Assembly (NCBI GenBank): GCA_913054455.1
Contig: CAJXIL010000020.1
Coordinates: 1-37,662 of the forward strand
Length of the DNA: 37,662 nt
Origin: an uncultured Roseobacter sp.
GTDB taxonomy: Bacteria > Pseudomonadota > Alphaproteobacteria > Rhodobacterales > Rhodobacteraceae
Reading direction: 5' to 3'
In this document: in pieces, positions 6,236-16,143 of the stretch
Numbering within the stretch: position 1 is the first letter of the stretch
Layout: each line of letters starts with the position of its first letter
Notes under the pieces: model-generated
Told to the model about the DNA's origin: nothing
What the model saw: the letters and a program-made list of their open reading frames with translations, nothing else
Databases searched by the model: none
Program-made: the position numbers and the translations under genes

Positions 6236-9043
6236 ATGAGCGAGAGTAAATTCGGCAAAGGCTGCCATCTGCATTTGATTGATGGCTCAGCCTTTATCTT
6301 TCGGGCCTATCATGCGCTGCCGCCACTGACGCGCAAATCAGACGGGCTGCCGATTGGCGCTGTGGCTGGGTTCTGCAACATGCTGCACCGCTATGTCGAG
6401 GGCAACACCGGTCCTGATGCCCCAACCCATGTGGCGGTGATCTTTGATCATTCCGGCAAGAGCTTCCGCAATGACATGTATGAGCTTTACAAAGCCAACC
6501 GTCCGCCCGCACCCGAGGATTTGCGCCCGCAGTTTCCGCTGACCCGCGACGCCACCCGCGCCTTTAACATCGCCTGCAAAGAGGTCGAAGGCTTTGAGGC
6601 CGATGACATCATCGCCACCCTCGCCCATCAGGCCCGTGATGCGGGCGGGCGCTGCACCATCATTTCGTCGGATAAGGATCTGATGCAGCTGGTCGGCGGC
6701 GGCGTTGAAATGCTGGATGCGATGAAAAACAAACGCATCGACAGTGATGGGGTGCACGAGAAATTTGGCGTTGGCCCCGACCGGGTGGTGGATGTGCAGG
6801 CTCTGGCGGGCGATAGCGTCGACAACGTGCCCGGCGCGCCTGGCATCGGCATCAAGACTGCCGCGCTCTTGATCAATGAATATGGCTCGCTCGAAGAACT
6901 GCTGGACCGCGCTGAAGAGATTAAACAACCCAAACGCCGCCAGACCCTGATCGAGAAACGCGACCAGATCGAGATGTCCAAACGCCTGGTGCAGCTGGAC
7001 TGCGCCATGGATCTGGATTTCACCATCGAGGATCTCGAGGTACTGGACCCGGACCCCGAAGTGCTGCTGGGCTTCCTGTCTGAGATGGAATTCCGCACCC
7101 TGACCAAACGCCTGGCCGACCAGCTGGGTCTCGATGCCCCTGCCATCCCCGAAGCCAGTGCCTCTGGTGGATCAGCCACAACAGAAGCCCCGGCAGCGGT
7201 ACCTTTTGATGCCGAAAAATATGAGTGCATCAGCGATGCGACAGGCCTGCAGGAATGGATCGACCAGGTCTATGAGCGGGGCTATGTGGCGGTAGATACC
7301 GAAACCACCGGCTTGGATGCCATGGTGGTGGATCTGGTGGGTGTGTCGCTTTGTGTTGACCCCGGTTCGGCCTGCTATGTTCCGCTGACGCATAAACAAG
7401 GCGGCGATGATCTCTTTGGCGGCGAAGGGCTGGCCGAAGGGCAGATGCCGCTGGAGCAGGCCTTGGCGATGCTGAAGCCGATGCTGGAAGATCCGGCGGT
7501 GCTCAAGATCGGCCAGAACATGAAATATGACGCCAAGATCCTGCATCGCTATGGCATTGATGTGGCCCCGATCGACGACACTATGCTGATGTCCTATGCG
7601 CTGCACGCGGGAGAGCATAACCACGGCATGGATATCCTGTCGGAGCGCTATCTCGACCATAAACCGATCCCAATCAAACCGCTCTTGGGCACTGGCAAAT
7701 CCGCCATCACCTTTGACCGGGTGCCCATCTCCGACGCCGTGCCCTATGCCGCAGAGGATGCCGATATCACCCTGCGCCTGTGGACACACTTCAAGCCCGA
7801 ACTGCATCAGCGACAGGTAACGGTGGTCTATGAAACGCTGGAGCGCCCGCTGGTACCCGTGCTGGCGCAGATGGAGCGCAACGGCATCAAGGTCGACCGT
7901 GACACGCTCAGCCGTATGTCCAATGCCTTTGCCCAGAAAATGGCCGGTCTTGAGGATGAGATCCACACACTGGCGGGCCAGCCTTTCAATGTCGGCTCGC
8001 CGAAACAGCTGGGCGAGATCTTGTTTGATAAGCTGGAATTGCCTGGTGGCAAAAAGGGCAAAACCGGCGCCTATGCCACAGGTGCAGACATCCTAGAGGA
8101 TCTCGCAACCGAACATGCGCTGCCCGGTCTGGTGCTGGACTGGCGGCAGCTGAGCAAGCTGAAATCCACCTACACAGACGCGCTGCAGGACCATATCAAC
8201 CCGGACACAGGCCGCGTGCACACTTCCTATATCCAGACCGGGGCCAACACCGGCCGCATGGCCTCCTCTGATCCCAACCTGCAAAACATCCCTGTGCGCT
8301 CCGAGGAGGGTCGCCGCATCCGTGAGGCCTTTGTGGCTGAAGAGGGAAATGTTCTGTTGTCCTTGGACTACAGCCAGATCGAGCTGCGCATTCTGGCCCA
8401 TGTGGCCGGGATTGATACTCTGAAAGCCGCCTTTGCCGCCGGTCAGGACATTCACGCCATGACCGCGTCTGAGATGTTTAATGTCCCTATGGAAGAAATG
8501 ACCTCAGATATTCGTCGTCAGGCTAAGGCGATCAACTTTGGCGTCATCTACGGCATCTCGGGCTTTGGTCTGGCGCGCAATCTGCGCATCCCACGGGCCG
8601 AGGCCCAGGGCTTTATCGACCGCTATTTTGAACGTTTCCCTGGCATCCGTACCTATATGGATCAGACCGTGGAATTCGCCAAAGAGCACGGCTATGTGCA
8701 GACCCTGTTTGGCCGCAAGATCCACACGCCTGAGATAGCCGCCAAAGGTCCGCGCGCAGGCTTTGCCAAACGCGCGGCAATTAACGCGCCAATCCAAGGC
8801 ACCGCCGCCGATGTGATCCGCCGTGCCATGGTGCGGATGCCCCAGGCCATCGCGCACCTGCCCGCCCGGATGTTGCTGCAAGTCCATGATGAACTACTGT
8901 TCGAAGTGCCGGAAGCTGCCGTTGAAGAGACAATCGAAACGGCCCGCCAAGTCATGGAGAACGCCGCAGCCCCCGCTGTGCACCTGGATGTGAAACTGAG
9001 CGTCGACGCCGGTCGGGGCAGCAACTGGGCCGAAGCGCACTAA
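6236..9043 (+). CDS. polA: DNA polymerase I
   Basis: A full-length 935-residue family A polymerase for Okazaki-fragment processing and repair synthesis. The N-terminal 5' nuclease domain (1-~300) begins LIDGSAFIFRAYHALP and contains the AGDSVDNVPGAPGIG helix-hairpin-helix region. The 3'-5' proofreading exonuclease (~350-545) keeps its DEDD acids: VAVDTETTG, GQNMKYDAKIL and YAAEDADITLRL. The polymerase domain has motif A DYSQIELR (~711), motif B RRQAKAINFGVIYG (~760) and motif C VHDELLFEVP (~884). All three activities therefore look intact. The gene is alone between a terminator-flanked upstream region and a convergent DUF2798 gene, with a 12-bp hairpin behind it. Confidence 0.98.
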   Translation: MSESKFGKGCHLHLIDGSAFIFRAYHALPPLTRKSDGLPIGAVAGFCNMLHRYVEGNTGPDAPTHVAVIFDHSGKSFRNDMYELYKANRPPAPEDLRPQFPLTRDATRAFNIACKEVEGFEADDIIATLAHQARDAGGRCTIISSDKDLMQLVGGGVEMLDAMKNKRIDSDGVHEKFGVGPDRVVDVQALAGDSVDNVPGAPGIGIKTAALLINEYGSLEELLDRAEEIKQPKRRQTLIEKRDQIEMSKRLVQLDCAMDLDFTIEDLEVLDPDPEVLLGFLSEMEFRTLTKRLADQLGLDAPAIPEASASGGSATTEAPAAVPFDAEKYECISDATGLQEWIDQVYERGYVAVDTETTGLDAMVVDLVGVSLCVDPGSACYVPLTHKQGGDDLFGGEGLAEGQMPLEQALAMLKPMLEDPAVLKIGQNMKYDAKILHRYGIDVAPIDDTMLMSYALHAGEHNHGMDILSERYLDHKPIPIKPLLGTGKSAITFDRVPISDAVPYAAEDADITLRLWTHFKPELHQRQVTVVYETLERPLVPVLAQMERNGIKVDRDTLSRMSNAFAQKMAGLEDEIHTLAGQPFNVGSPKQLGEILFDKLELPGGKKGKTGAYATGADILEDLATEHALPGLVLDWRQLSKLKSTYTDALQDHINPDTGRVHTSYIQTGANTGRMASSDPNLQNIPVRSEEGRRIREAFVAEEGNVLLSLDYSQIELRILAHVAGIDTLKAAFAAGQDIHAMTASEMFNVPMEEMTSDIRRQAKAINFGVIYGISGFGLARNLRIPRAEAQGFIDRYFERFPGIRTYMDQTVEFAKEHGYVQTLFGRKIHTPEIAAKGPRAGFAKRAAINAPIQGTAADVIRRAMVRMPQAIAHLPARMLLQVHDELLFEVPEAAVEETIETARQVMENAAAPAVHLDVKLSVDAGRGSNWAEAH

Positions 9044-9095
9044 GTGCATCTCAACAATAAGGTCCGCAAACCTTTTGCATCTCAGCATGTTGCGG

Positions 9096-9131
9096 GGGTC
9101 TCCCGCCTGTCTCGATATTGGCGGGAGACCC
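9096..9131. terminator. Bidirectional terminator-like hairpin between convergent genes
   Basis: Perfect 12-bp stem GGGTCTCCCGCC / GGCGGGAGACCC (9096-9107, 9120-9131) with a 12-nt loop, between the 3' ends of polA (+) and the DUF2798 gene (-). There is no U-tract on either side, so the hairpin may stabilise 3' ends or aid Rho rather than act as a classic intrinsic terminator. Confidence 0.6.
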
Positions 9132-9146
9132 ACCCATAGTAAGTCT

Positions 9147-9383
9147 TCACACCTCAGAGGGTGATTTCACCCACTTCGAGACCATGCCACGCACCGCCGG
9201 CCCTGCAATGAGCACCACTCCAAAAGCAATCGGCCAGCCAAAGAACCAGGCATTCAACCAGGTTGAAACCACTTGATCACTCAGACCAAGTGTCTTCACA
9301 GTGGCCACCAAGGTGACGATACAGGACATCAGTCCCGAGAGGATCAACCCAACCAGTGCAGGGGCAAAACGAGCAGGAATCAT
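9147..9383 (-). CDS. DUF2798 family membrane protein
   Basis: A 78-residue protein with two transmembrane helices (VGLILSGLMSCIVTLVATV and FGWPIAFGVVLIAGPAV) and a basic C-terminus. The order IPARFAP...GLILSGLMS...WLNAWFFGWPIAF...P.VR is typical of DUF2798. The ATG at 9383 is chosen because an AAGGAAAG Shine-Dalgarno sequence lies just upstream; an in-frame ATG at 9428 has none. Function unknown. It is convergent with polA and 74 bp downstream of the isomerase gene on the same strand. Confidence 0.8.
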   Translation of the reverse strand: MIPARFAPALVGLILSGLMSCIVTLVATVKTLGLSDQVVSTWLNAWFFGWPIAFGVVLIAGPAVRGMVSKWVKSPSEV

Positions 9384-9457
9384 TTCAGCTTTCCTTGAGC
9401 GAGAACAGGGATGCCACAAAATACGCATTCCAACTGTAGAATGTAAATGGCCTAACC

Positions 9458-10213
9458 TCAGCCCGACAACCAGCCCAAGCTATCCTCGGTCCGCAGTGTC
9501 GAGGGAGTGTACTCCGCGCTCACCCAGCCATCATAGCCACTGTCATCAATAGCTTGAAACAAGGCACCAAAATCAACCGGTCCAGTGCCGGGTTCGCACC
9601 GGCTGGGCGCGGCTCCAATCTGCACATGTATGGCCTGTTTGCCAAAACTCTCCCAAACTTTGGCAGCATCGCCGTGAATCATCTGCGCATGATAGGCGTC
9701 ATACTGCAGCCCCACATTGGGCCGGTTCACGGCTTCCAGCACCTCAGAGGCTAGGTTGTAGTCATCCAGAAAATAGCCAGGCTGATCCCCAGCGTTCAGC
9801 GGCTCAATGGTAAAGCGCTGTTTGGGGGCAAAATCTGCCGCCCAGCGCAGATTGGTGATAAAAGTATCGCGCGCCTCATCGCCCTTGGCATAGCCCGCCA
9901 TGACATGGATGAGCCCCACATTCAGCACCTCCCCGTAGCGCAGTACCCGCCGAATATCGCGTTGGAACCGGTCGGTGCCGCCAGGCTGTGCCGCATAACC
10001 TGGCTCGCCACCGGTATAGTTCGGCGGCGGCGCATTGATCAGCAATAGGTCCAACCCATTGGCCAAGAGAGCGCGCTGGGTTTCCTTGGCGGCAAAGTCA
10101 TAGGGGGACAGGATCTCCACCGCTTTGAAGCCCGCATTGGCTGCTGCTGCAAAACGATCCAGATAGGGCAGCTCTGCAAAGAGCATTGAGATATTTGCCG
10201 CAAATCGGGGCAT
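9458..10213 (-). CDS. hyi: Hydroxypyruvate isomerase-like TIM-barrel protein
   Basis: A 251-residue sugar-isomerase TIM barrel of the Hyi/OtnI family, which interconverts hydroxypyruvate and tartronate semialdehyde in glyoxylate metabolism, or acts on 2-oxo-tetronates. It opens with the family signature PRFAANISMLF. The metal ligands are visible: Glu137 (FTIEPLN), Asp172 and His175 (LQYDAYH), Gln198 (HVQIG) and Glu234 (SAEY). Length is normal. The ATG at 10213 follows an AGGAGG. No gcl, glxR or tetronate-kinase gene is nearby, so the choice between hydroxypyruvate isomerase and OtnI rests on sequence only. Confidence 0.85.
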   Translation of the reverse strand: MPRFAANISMLFAELPYLDRFAAAANAGFKAVEILSPYDFAAKETQRALLANGLDLLLINAPPPNYTGGEPGYAAQPGGTDRFQRDIRRVLRYGEVLNVGLIHVMAGYAKGDEARDTFITNLRWAADFAPKQRFTIEPLNAGDQPGYFLDDYNLASEVLEAVNRPNVGLQYDAYHAQMIHGDAAKVWESFGKQAIHVQIGAAPSRCEPGTGPVDFGALFQAIDDSGYDGWVSAEYTPSTLRTEDSLGWLSG

Positions 10214-10440
10214 GTCAGAGACCTCCTGTCTGTCGTCGCCATTGGTCTAGCGCTATCGCGCCCCTCCAGCCAAGGGGAGAAAACAACGCATTTTTACTAT
10301 CATAGGGTCATCAAAAGGCCGGGCTATGACAAGAGTTTTGGTGACACTGCAGGTCGCAAACTGGCTTTAAACACGGATCCACTTGGCCCTATCTCCAAAG
10401 CAGGTCGCCCGCTTTGATATCAGAAAGTAGGAGAAGCCCC

Positions 10441-10752
10441 ATGTGTAACGCGACAGGAACCGCAACCCAAGTCGAGCGCATTCTTAATGACCGTGTCCGG
10501 GTCACAGAATGGCGGTTTGCCAAACCCGGCGACAACACTGGATGGCATCAGCACGACTATGACTACGTTGTTGTGCCGGTTTTCACCGGAGTTCTAGAAA
10601 TTGCCAACGAGGATGGCAGCCGCAGCCTTGCTCAGATGCAAGAAGGCGTGCCGTATTTTCGCAAGGCCGGGGTGCGCCATGATGTCATCAATGGCAATGA
10701 TTTCCCCTGCGCCTTTGTCGAGATCGAGCTGCTGGAAGACAGCAGCGCGTAA
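10441..10752 (+). CDS. Small cupin-domain protein
   Basis: A 103-residue single-domain cupin. The first cupin motif is visible as GWHQHDYDYVVVPVFTG (His-x-His, then Tyr/Asp where a Glu is often found), and the second strand block as VPYFRKAGVRHDVIN, whose His would be the third metal ligand. The ATG at 10441 is preceded by AGGAGAAG; a TTG at 10414 is in frame but has no ribosome binding site. Substrate unknown; small cupins of this type are metal-dependent oxygenases, isomerases or sugar-binding proteins. It is divergent from the isomerase gene and convergent with the DUF1285 gene, only 5 bp from its 3' end. Confidence 0.8.
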   Translation: MCNATGTATQVERILNDRVRVTEWRFAKPGDNTGWHQHDYDYVVVPVFTGVLEIANEDGSRSLAQMQEGVPYFRKAGVRHDVINGNDFPCAFVEIELLEDSSA

Positions 10753-10757
10753 AAGAG

Positions 10758-11345
10758 CTATTCTAACTCATCTGAAGGAATAACTGGAAAAAACACCCCA
10801 GAGGACCAAAGGCCAAACCAGCCCTCGTGATGAGAGCCCAGCTCCACCAGGCGGTAAAAGCTCTTGCGATCAATCAGTGCCTCAAGATCGCTACGCACCA
10901 GCACATATGGCGACGGCTCGCCAGTTTCCGCGTCGCGCTCCACCCGAATCGGATGGTCTAGTCCCGCCAACATTTCATCGCCCACATGAGTGGTAAACAG
11001 CAACTGCTGCGCCGCACCCTCGCCTGTGGCTTCAAAATCAACCGCCACAAAGGGGGCATCATCCACCGTGATGCCGACCTTCTCCACCGGGGTCACCAAG
11101 AAATACTTGCCCTCTTCCCGCTTCAAGATCGAAGAGAATAGCTTCACCAGTTCAAAGCGCCCGATCGGCGTACCGAGGTAAAACCAGGTGCCATCGCGGG
11201 CGATCCGCATATCCAGATCACCGCAGAACGGCGGGTTCCACAGATGCACCGGCGGCAAACCGCCTTTCGCTCCAGCCTTGCCTGCTGCCTTGATCGAGGC
11301 CGCAAGCCCATCCGCCGATGGTGTCACAGTTTTTTGTCCACTCAT
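10758..11345 (-). CDS. DUF1285 family protein
   Basis: A 195-residue cytoplasmic protein with the DUF1285 hallmarks: PPVHLWNPPFCGDLDMRI, DGTWFYLGTPIGR, LVTPVEKVGI and VLVRSDLEALIDRKSFYRL. Function is unknown for the family. The start at 11345 gives MSGQKTV; an ATG 12 bp further upstream (11357) is closer to a GAGGG and is also possible. It is divergent from the moxR operon with about 64 bp between starts, so the two promoters must be in that short gap. Confidence 0.85.
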   Translation of the reverse strand: MSGQKTVTPSADGLAASIKAAGKAGAKGGLPPVHLWNPPFCGDLDMRIARDGTWFYLGTPIGRFELVKLFSSILKREEGKYFLVTPVEKVGITVDDAPFVAVDFEATGEGAAQQLLFTTHVGDEMLAGLDHPIRVERDAETGEPSPYVLVRSDLEALIDRKSFYRLVELGSHHEGWFGLWSSGVFFPVIPSDELE

Positions 11346-11409
11346 TGCTTTTGCCATTTCCCTCAACCGCGATACAGTAAGACCATATAACCGCCGTGAA
11401 AGGAATGTC

Positions 11410-12417
11410 ATGTCCGAACCCGACGATCTACTGGCCCAGATTGAAGCTCTGGAAACAAAGCTGCAACTGGCGCGGGAGTCGATCACCCGCCGCTTCATCG
11501 GCCAGGAGAGGGTCGTTGACCTGACACTGGCCACCTTGCTCTGTGGTGGCCACGGGTTGCTGGTGGGACTTCCCGGGCTGGGAAAGACCCGCCTGGTGGA
11601 AACCCTGTCGACCGTGATGGGGCTGGATGGCAAACGGGTGCAATTCACCCCGGATCTAATGCCTGCAGATATCCTTGGCTCCGAAGTGCTGGATACCAAA
11701 GTCGATGGCAGTCGCGCCTTTCGCTTTGTGCCTGGCCCGGTGTTTTGCCAACTGTTGATGGCAGATGAGATCAACCGCGCCAGCCCGCGTACCCAGTCGG
11801 CTCTGTTGCAGGCGATGCAGGAACGACAGGTAACCGTTGCCGGAGAGAACAGGGCTCTGGGGCTACCCTTTCATGTCCTGGCCACACAAAACCCAATCGA
11901 GCAGGAAGGCACCTATCCCCTGCCCGAGGCGCAGCTGGACCGGTTCTTGTTCCAGATTGATGTGCCCTACCCCACCCGTGATACCGAGCGAGACATCCTG
12001 CTGGCCACCACAGGACTAGAAGAAGACACAGCGCATCAGGTCTTTTCCCCTGACGATTTAATCGCAGCCCAGGAGCTGCTGCGGCGTATGCCAGTGGGCG
12101 ACTCCGTGGTAGAAATGATCCTTGATCTGGTGCGCGCCTTTCGCCCCGAAGAACCCGGTGTCTCGGACCGGGTGGCGCAAACCGTCGCCTGGGGACCAGG
12201 CCCACGTGCAGCCCAGGCTCTGATGCTGGCGGTGCGCGCCCGCGCCCTACTGCAAAACCGCCTAGCCCCCAATGCCGAAGACGTGCTGGATATGGCCCTG
12301 CCGGTGCTAAGCCACCGTATGCAGTTGACCTTTGCCGCCCGTGCACGCGGCGACAGCCTAGGCGATCTGATCGCGCAGACTGCTGCAGATCTGGCCCAGA
12401 ACGGGATCGCCGCATGA
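11410..12417 (+). CDS. MoxR-family AAA+ ATPase
   Basis: A 335-residue MoxR-type AAA+ ATPase with Walker A GLPGLGKT (53-60), Walker B LLMADEI (115-121), sensor 1 LATQNP (157-162) and the conserved EAQLDRF arginine (~178). MoxR ATPases act as chaperones that activate vWA-containing partners; the operon downstream supplies candidates. The ATG at 11410 has an AAGGA Shine-Dalgarno sequence and follows the divergent DUF1285 gene; the open frame extends back to 11188 but that part is antisense to DUF1285. Overlaps the DUF58 gene by ATGA. Confidence 0.95.
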   Translation: MSEPDDLLAQIEALETKLQLARESITRRFIGQERVVDLTLATLLCGGHGLLVGLPGLGKTRLVETLSTVMGLDGKRVQFTPDLMPADILGSEVLDTKVDGSRAFRFVPGPVFCQLLMADEINRASPRTQSALLQAMQERQVTVAGENRALGLPFHVLATQNPIEQEGTYPLPEAQLDRFLFQIDVPYPTRDTERDILLATTGLEEDTAHQVFSPDDLIAAQELLRRMPVGDSVVEMILDLVRAFRPEEPGVSDRVAQTVAWGPGPRAAQALMLAVRARALLQNRLAPNAEDVLDMALPVLSHRMQLTFAARARGDSLGDLIAQTAADLAQNGIAA

Positions 12418-13328
12418 CCCAATCCGCCGCCACCTCCCAATCCACCGTCCCCTCAACTGGGGCAGCACAGCTGCGCGCCAGCGCCGAGAGCGCCGCCAGC
12501 GCTCTGCCGCCGTTATTGGTGCAGGCACAGCACTTGGCGGGTTCCGTTCTGGGCGGAGATCATGGGCGGCGGCGGGCTGGTATGGGCGATGATTTCTGGC
12601 AGTACCGCCCCCTCCAACAAGGCGACAGCCGACGGATGATCGATCACCGGCGCTCTGCCCGAGGGGATCAGCAATTTGTCCGGGAACGAGAATTACAGAT
12701 TGCCCAGACGGTGCACCTCTGGATTGATCAAGGGGCTTCTATGCGCTTTGCTTCGTCGCCTGAGCTGCCACGCAAAATTGATCGCGCCCGGTTGATCGGG
12801 ATGGCCCTGTCGATCCTGATGCTGCGCGGCGGCGAACGGGTTGGGCTCACAGGAGGGAGCTTGCCGCCGCGACGGGGAAACCTACAGATCCTGCGCCTAT
12901 GTGATGCGTTGAGCGCCGATGATACCCAGGACTATGCACCCCCGGAAAATCGCGCCATGGCCCCCCATGCACGCGCGCTGTTTATTTCCGATTTCCTTGG
13001 CCCCTTTGAACCCCTAGAACGCGCCCTCTCCAAGGCCGCAGATCGCGGTGTGCATGGCGTCTTGTTGCAGGTGCTGGACCCCGCTGAGAAGCGTTTTCCC
13101 TTTGCCGGGCGCACCCGCTTTGAAAGCGTCAGCGGCGCGCTCTCCCATGAGACGCTCAAGGCTGCATCGCTGCGCGAGGAATACCTGGAGCGTCTGGCAG
13201 AACGGCGTGATGCGCTGGACCGCCTGTGCCGCGCCGCGGCCTGGCGCATGGGGCAACATCACTGTGACGAACCTGCGCTTTCGGCCCTAATGTGGCTCTA
13301 TCACGCGATGGATCGGGGTCAGGCATGA
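12414..13328 (+). CDS. DUF58 domain protein
   Basis: A 304-residue protein with the DUF58 core: GDDFWQYRPLQQGDSRRMIDHRRSAR (~60-85), RERELQ, and a vWA-like strand VHLWIDQGASMRFAS (D-Q-G-A-S in place of DxSxS). DUF58 proteins are invariant partners of MoxR ATPases. Starts and stops overlap neighbours by ATGA on both sides (12414-12417 and 13325-13328), so it is translated together with MoxR and the large membrane protein. No signal peptide. Confidence 0.92.
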   Translation: MTQSAATSQSTVPSTGAAQLRASAESAASALPPLLVQAQHLAGSVLGGDHGRRRAGMGDDFWQYRPLQQGDSRRMIDHRRSARGDQQFVRERELQIAQTVHLWIDQGASMRFASSPELPRKIDRARLIGMALSILMLRGGERVGLTGGSLPPRRGNLQILRLCDALSADDTQDYAPPENRAMAPHARALFISDFLGPFEPLERALSKAADRGVHGVLLQVLDPAEKRFPFAGRTRFESVSGALSHETLKAASLREEYLERLAERRDALDRLCRAAAWRMGQHHCDEPALSALMWLYHAMDRGQA

Positions 13329-16132
13329 CGATGATTGCTGGTCTTGGCTTTACTGCACCCTGGCTTTTACTGGGGCTGCTAGCGCTGCCGGTTTTGTGGA
13401 TCCTGCTGCGGGCAGTGCCGCCGGCGCCAAAGAAACAGATCTTTCCCGCCGTAACTCTGTTGCTGGGGCTCACTGACAAGGACAGCCAAACAGACCGCAC
13501 CCCTTGGTGGTTGCTGCTGCTGCGGCTCCTAGCGGTCGCGGCGGCGATCCTTGGCTTTGCGGGCCCAGTACTGAACCCGGCCCGCAATGATGCAGGATCC
13601 GGGCCGCTGGTGCTGGTGCTGGATGGCACCTGGGCGGGGGCCACAGGATGGCAGGAAACCACCAAGCAAATCACTGCCCACCTGGAAGAAGCCGGTCGCG
13701 CCAACCGCCCGGTTGCCCTGCTACAACTCACCGCTCCCAGGACGCTACAATTCCAGGCCGCCAGTACCTGGCAACAGCAATTACCAGGTCTGCTGCCGCA
13801 GCCCTGGCAGCCCTCTGCCGATCAAATCAGCACCGCTGTGGGTCATTTGTCCGCCAGTGCCGAGACCTTTGACAGCCTCTGGTTCAGCGACGGCCTATCC
13901 TATGAAGGGCAACATGACATAACTGAGGCTTTGAAGCGTCATGGCCCAGTTACGGTGGTCTCCTCTGGTCTGCCTGTACTGGGACTTTTCCCCCCGGTTG
14001 CAAAAGATGGTGTGCTCGAAATCTCACTGAAGCGTAGCCAACCGACAGGCACAGCTTTAGCAGAACGCGTGGTCCAGGTCTTGGCGCGCGGCCGCGATCC
14101 GGGCGGCACCCAGCGTACCTTGGCGCAGGGCACCGCAGAGTTTGCCGCCGGCGCCGACCACGCCAGCCTGCAGCTCTCTTTGCCATCAGAATTACGCGCC
14201 AGAATTGAACGGTTTGAGCTGCCAGACCAGCGCTCTGCCGGGACAGTGGCCCTGAGCGATGACAGCCTGCGACGCCGCGAGGTGGCCCTGGTGTCATCCG
14301 GCGCGCCGGATGAGGGTCTGGCCCTGTTGTCGCCGCTGCACTACCTGCGCCAGGCGCTGAAACCCACGGCTGACCTGATCGAGGGCACGCTGGGGGACAT
14401 TCTGCCCGCAAACCCGGATGTGATCGTTCTGGCAGATGTGGCCCGCATTGCCCCGGATGTTCAAACAGAACTGACCGCATGGGTCGAGGCAGGTGGATTG
14501 CTCCTCCGATTTGCCGGGCCACGTCTGGCCTCCAGCGATACTGCCCGCGACAGCGAAGAGGTGTTGCTGCCCGTGCGCCTGCGCATCGGCGGTCGCAGCA
14601 TTGGCGGCGCCATGAGCTGGGGCGAGCCAAAAACACTGGCCCCCTTTGCCGAGGGCTCCCCCTTCTTTGGCCTCACCATCCCAGCCGAGGTCTCAGTTGC
14701 CTCGCAGGTGGTGGCCCAGCCCGACCCCAGCCTCGCCTCTCGCGTGATTTCCGCCCTTGAAGATGGCACGCCTTTGGTCACTCGCAAGGAACTGGGACAG
14801 GGGCAGGTAGTGTTGTTTCATGTCACCGCCAACGCTGAGTGGAGCAGCCTGCCGATTTCTGGCCTCTTTGTGCGCATGTTGGAGCGACTCGCGGTGTCAT
14901 CGGCTGCCAAACCGCCAGAGGCACAAAGCCTGGAGGGAACCACGTGGCGCCCCATCACCGTACTGGACGCGTTTGGCCGCAGCGCCGATGCCGCGACCCT
15001 TCCAGGCGTGTCAGGTCCTGACCTGATCGAAGCCCCAACCGGACCTGCACTGCGCCCCGGCCTGTACCAAAGCGGTGGCCGTAGTCTTGCGCGAAATACG
15101 CTTGCCCAGGGCGATCTGCTGACCACCAGCAGCTGGGGAGCGGATGTCACTCAGGTCGGGTATAACAAATCCCAAGAGCAGGCCCTGGCTGGAGTACTGT
15201 TGGGGCTGACCCTGATTTTGCTCAGCCTTGATGTGGTCGCAACGCTGCTCATTAGTGGCATACTAACCCGGCCCAAGAGCCTGGCGATGATTACCCTTAT
15301 CCTAGGAACTACTGGATTGGTGTTGGCAGGTCCATCACCCGCGACAGCACAAGAAGAGATATCCCCGGAAAGCGCGCCCGTCGAACATGTCCTGCGCGCC
15401 GGGGAGTTAACTCTGGCCCATGTGCTGACGGGGGATGCCCAAACAGATCGAATAGCCCTCGCCGGTCTGCGCGGACTGTCGGATACCCTGTTCTTTCGCA
15501 CCTCTGTTGAGCCCTCCACACCTGTGAGTATCGATCTGGAGCGTGATGATCTGGCGCTTTACCCACTGCTGTACTGGCCGGTCACAGCCAGCCAGCCGCT
15601 GCCCTCAGCCAAGGCCTATACGCGATTGAATGGATACCTCGGCTCTGGCGGCATGATCCTCTTTGACACCCGCGATGCGGGGCACGCGGCCAGTGGAACG
15701 GCCAGCCCGGCTGCCCGGCGATTACAGCAACTGGCGCTGCCGCTGGATATCCCGCCGTTGGAACCCCTGCCCGGCGACCACGTGCTCACCCGCTCTTTTT
15801 ACCTGTTGCAAGATTTTCCAGGCCGTCACCCGCGCGGCGCGCTCTGGGTCGAAGCCGCGCCAGCAGATGCCGAACAGGTGGAGGGCATCCCTTTTCGCGA
15901 TCTGAACGATGGGGTGACACCTGTGGTGATCGGCGGCAATGATTGGGCCGCAGCCTGGGCCGTGGATAGGGATGGCAGACCGATGTTGCCCGTGGGGCGT
16001 GGCTTTGCCGGGGAGCGCCAGCGCGAACTTGCCTACCGCTTTGGCGTCAATCTGGTGATGCATGTGCTCACCGGCAATTACAAATCTGATCAGGTCCATG
16101 TGCCGGCCCTGCTGGAACGGCTGGGACAATAG
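13325..16132 (+). CDS. BatA-like membrane protein with C-terminal DUF4159
   Basis: A 935-residue protein. N-terminal helices (about 10-30 and 60-82) with the BatA/TIGR02226-type pattern flank a PAVTLLLGL strip, then comes a vWA-like domain whose metal site is degenerate: VLVLD100-G-T-W-A instead of DxSxS, with LWFSDG later. A further hydrophobic pair lies around residues 620-670. The C-terminal ~240 residues match DUF4159: LTLAHVLTGDAQTDRIAL, LALYPLLYWPVT, GGMILFDTRDAG and LTRSFYLLQDFPGR. Function unknown; probably an envelope-anchored partner of the MoxR ATPase. Starts in an ATGA overlap with the DUF58 gene and ends 11 bp before the next gene. Confidence 0.9.
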   Translation: MTMIAGLGFTAPWLLLGLLALPVLWILLRAVPPAPKKQIFPAVTLLLGLTDKDSQTDRTPWWLLLLRLLAVAAAILGFAGPVLNPARNDAGSGPLVLVLDGTWAGATGWQETTKQITAHLEEAGRANRPVALLQLTAPRTLQFQAASTWQQQLPGLLPQPWQPSADQISTAVGHLSASAETFDSLWFSDGLSYEGQHDITEALKRHGPVTVVSSGLPVLGLFPPVAKDGVLEISLKRSQPTGTALAERVVQVLARGRDPGGTQRTLAQGTAEFAAGADHASLQLSLPSELRARIERFELPDQRSAGTVALSDDSLRRREVALVSSGAPDEGLALLSPLHYLRQALKPTADLIEGTLGDILPANPDVIVLADVARIAPDVQTELTAWVEAGGLLLRFAGPRLASSDTARDSEEVLLPVRLRIGGRSIGGAMSWGEPKTLAPFAEGSPFFGLTIPAEVSVASQVVAQPDPSLASRVISALEDGTPLVTRKELGQGQVVLFHVTANAEWSSLPISGLFVRMLERLAVSSAAKPPEAQSLEGTTWRPITVLDAFGRSADAATLPGVSGPDLIEAPTGPALRPGLYQSGGRSLARNTLAQGDLLTTSSWGADVTQVGYNKSQEQALAGVLLGLTLILLSLDVVATLLISGILTRPKSLAMITLILGTTGLVLAGPSPATAQEEISPESAPVEHVLRAGELTLAHVLTGDAQTDRIALAGLRGLSDTLFFRTSVEPSTPVSIDLERDDLALYPLLYWPVTASQPLPSAKAYTRLNGYLGSGGMILFDTRDAGHAASGTASPAARRLQQLALPLDIPPLEPLPGDHVLTRSFYLLQDFPGRHPRGALWVEAAPADAEQVEGIPFRDLNDGVTPVVIGGNDWAAAWAVDRDGRPMLPVGRGFAGERQRELAYRFGVNLVMHVLTGNYKSDQVHVPALLERLGQ

Positions 16133-16143
16133 GGACGGATTTG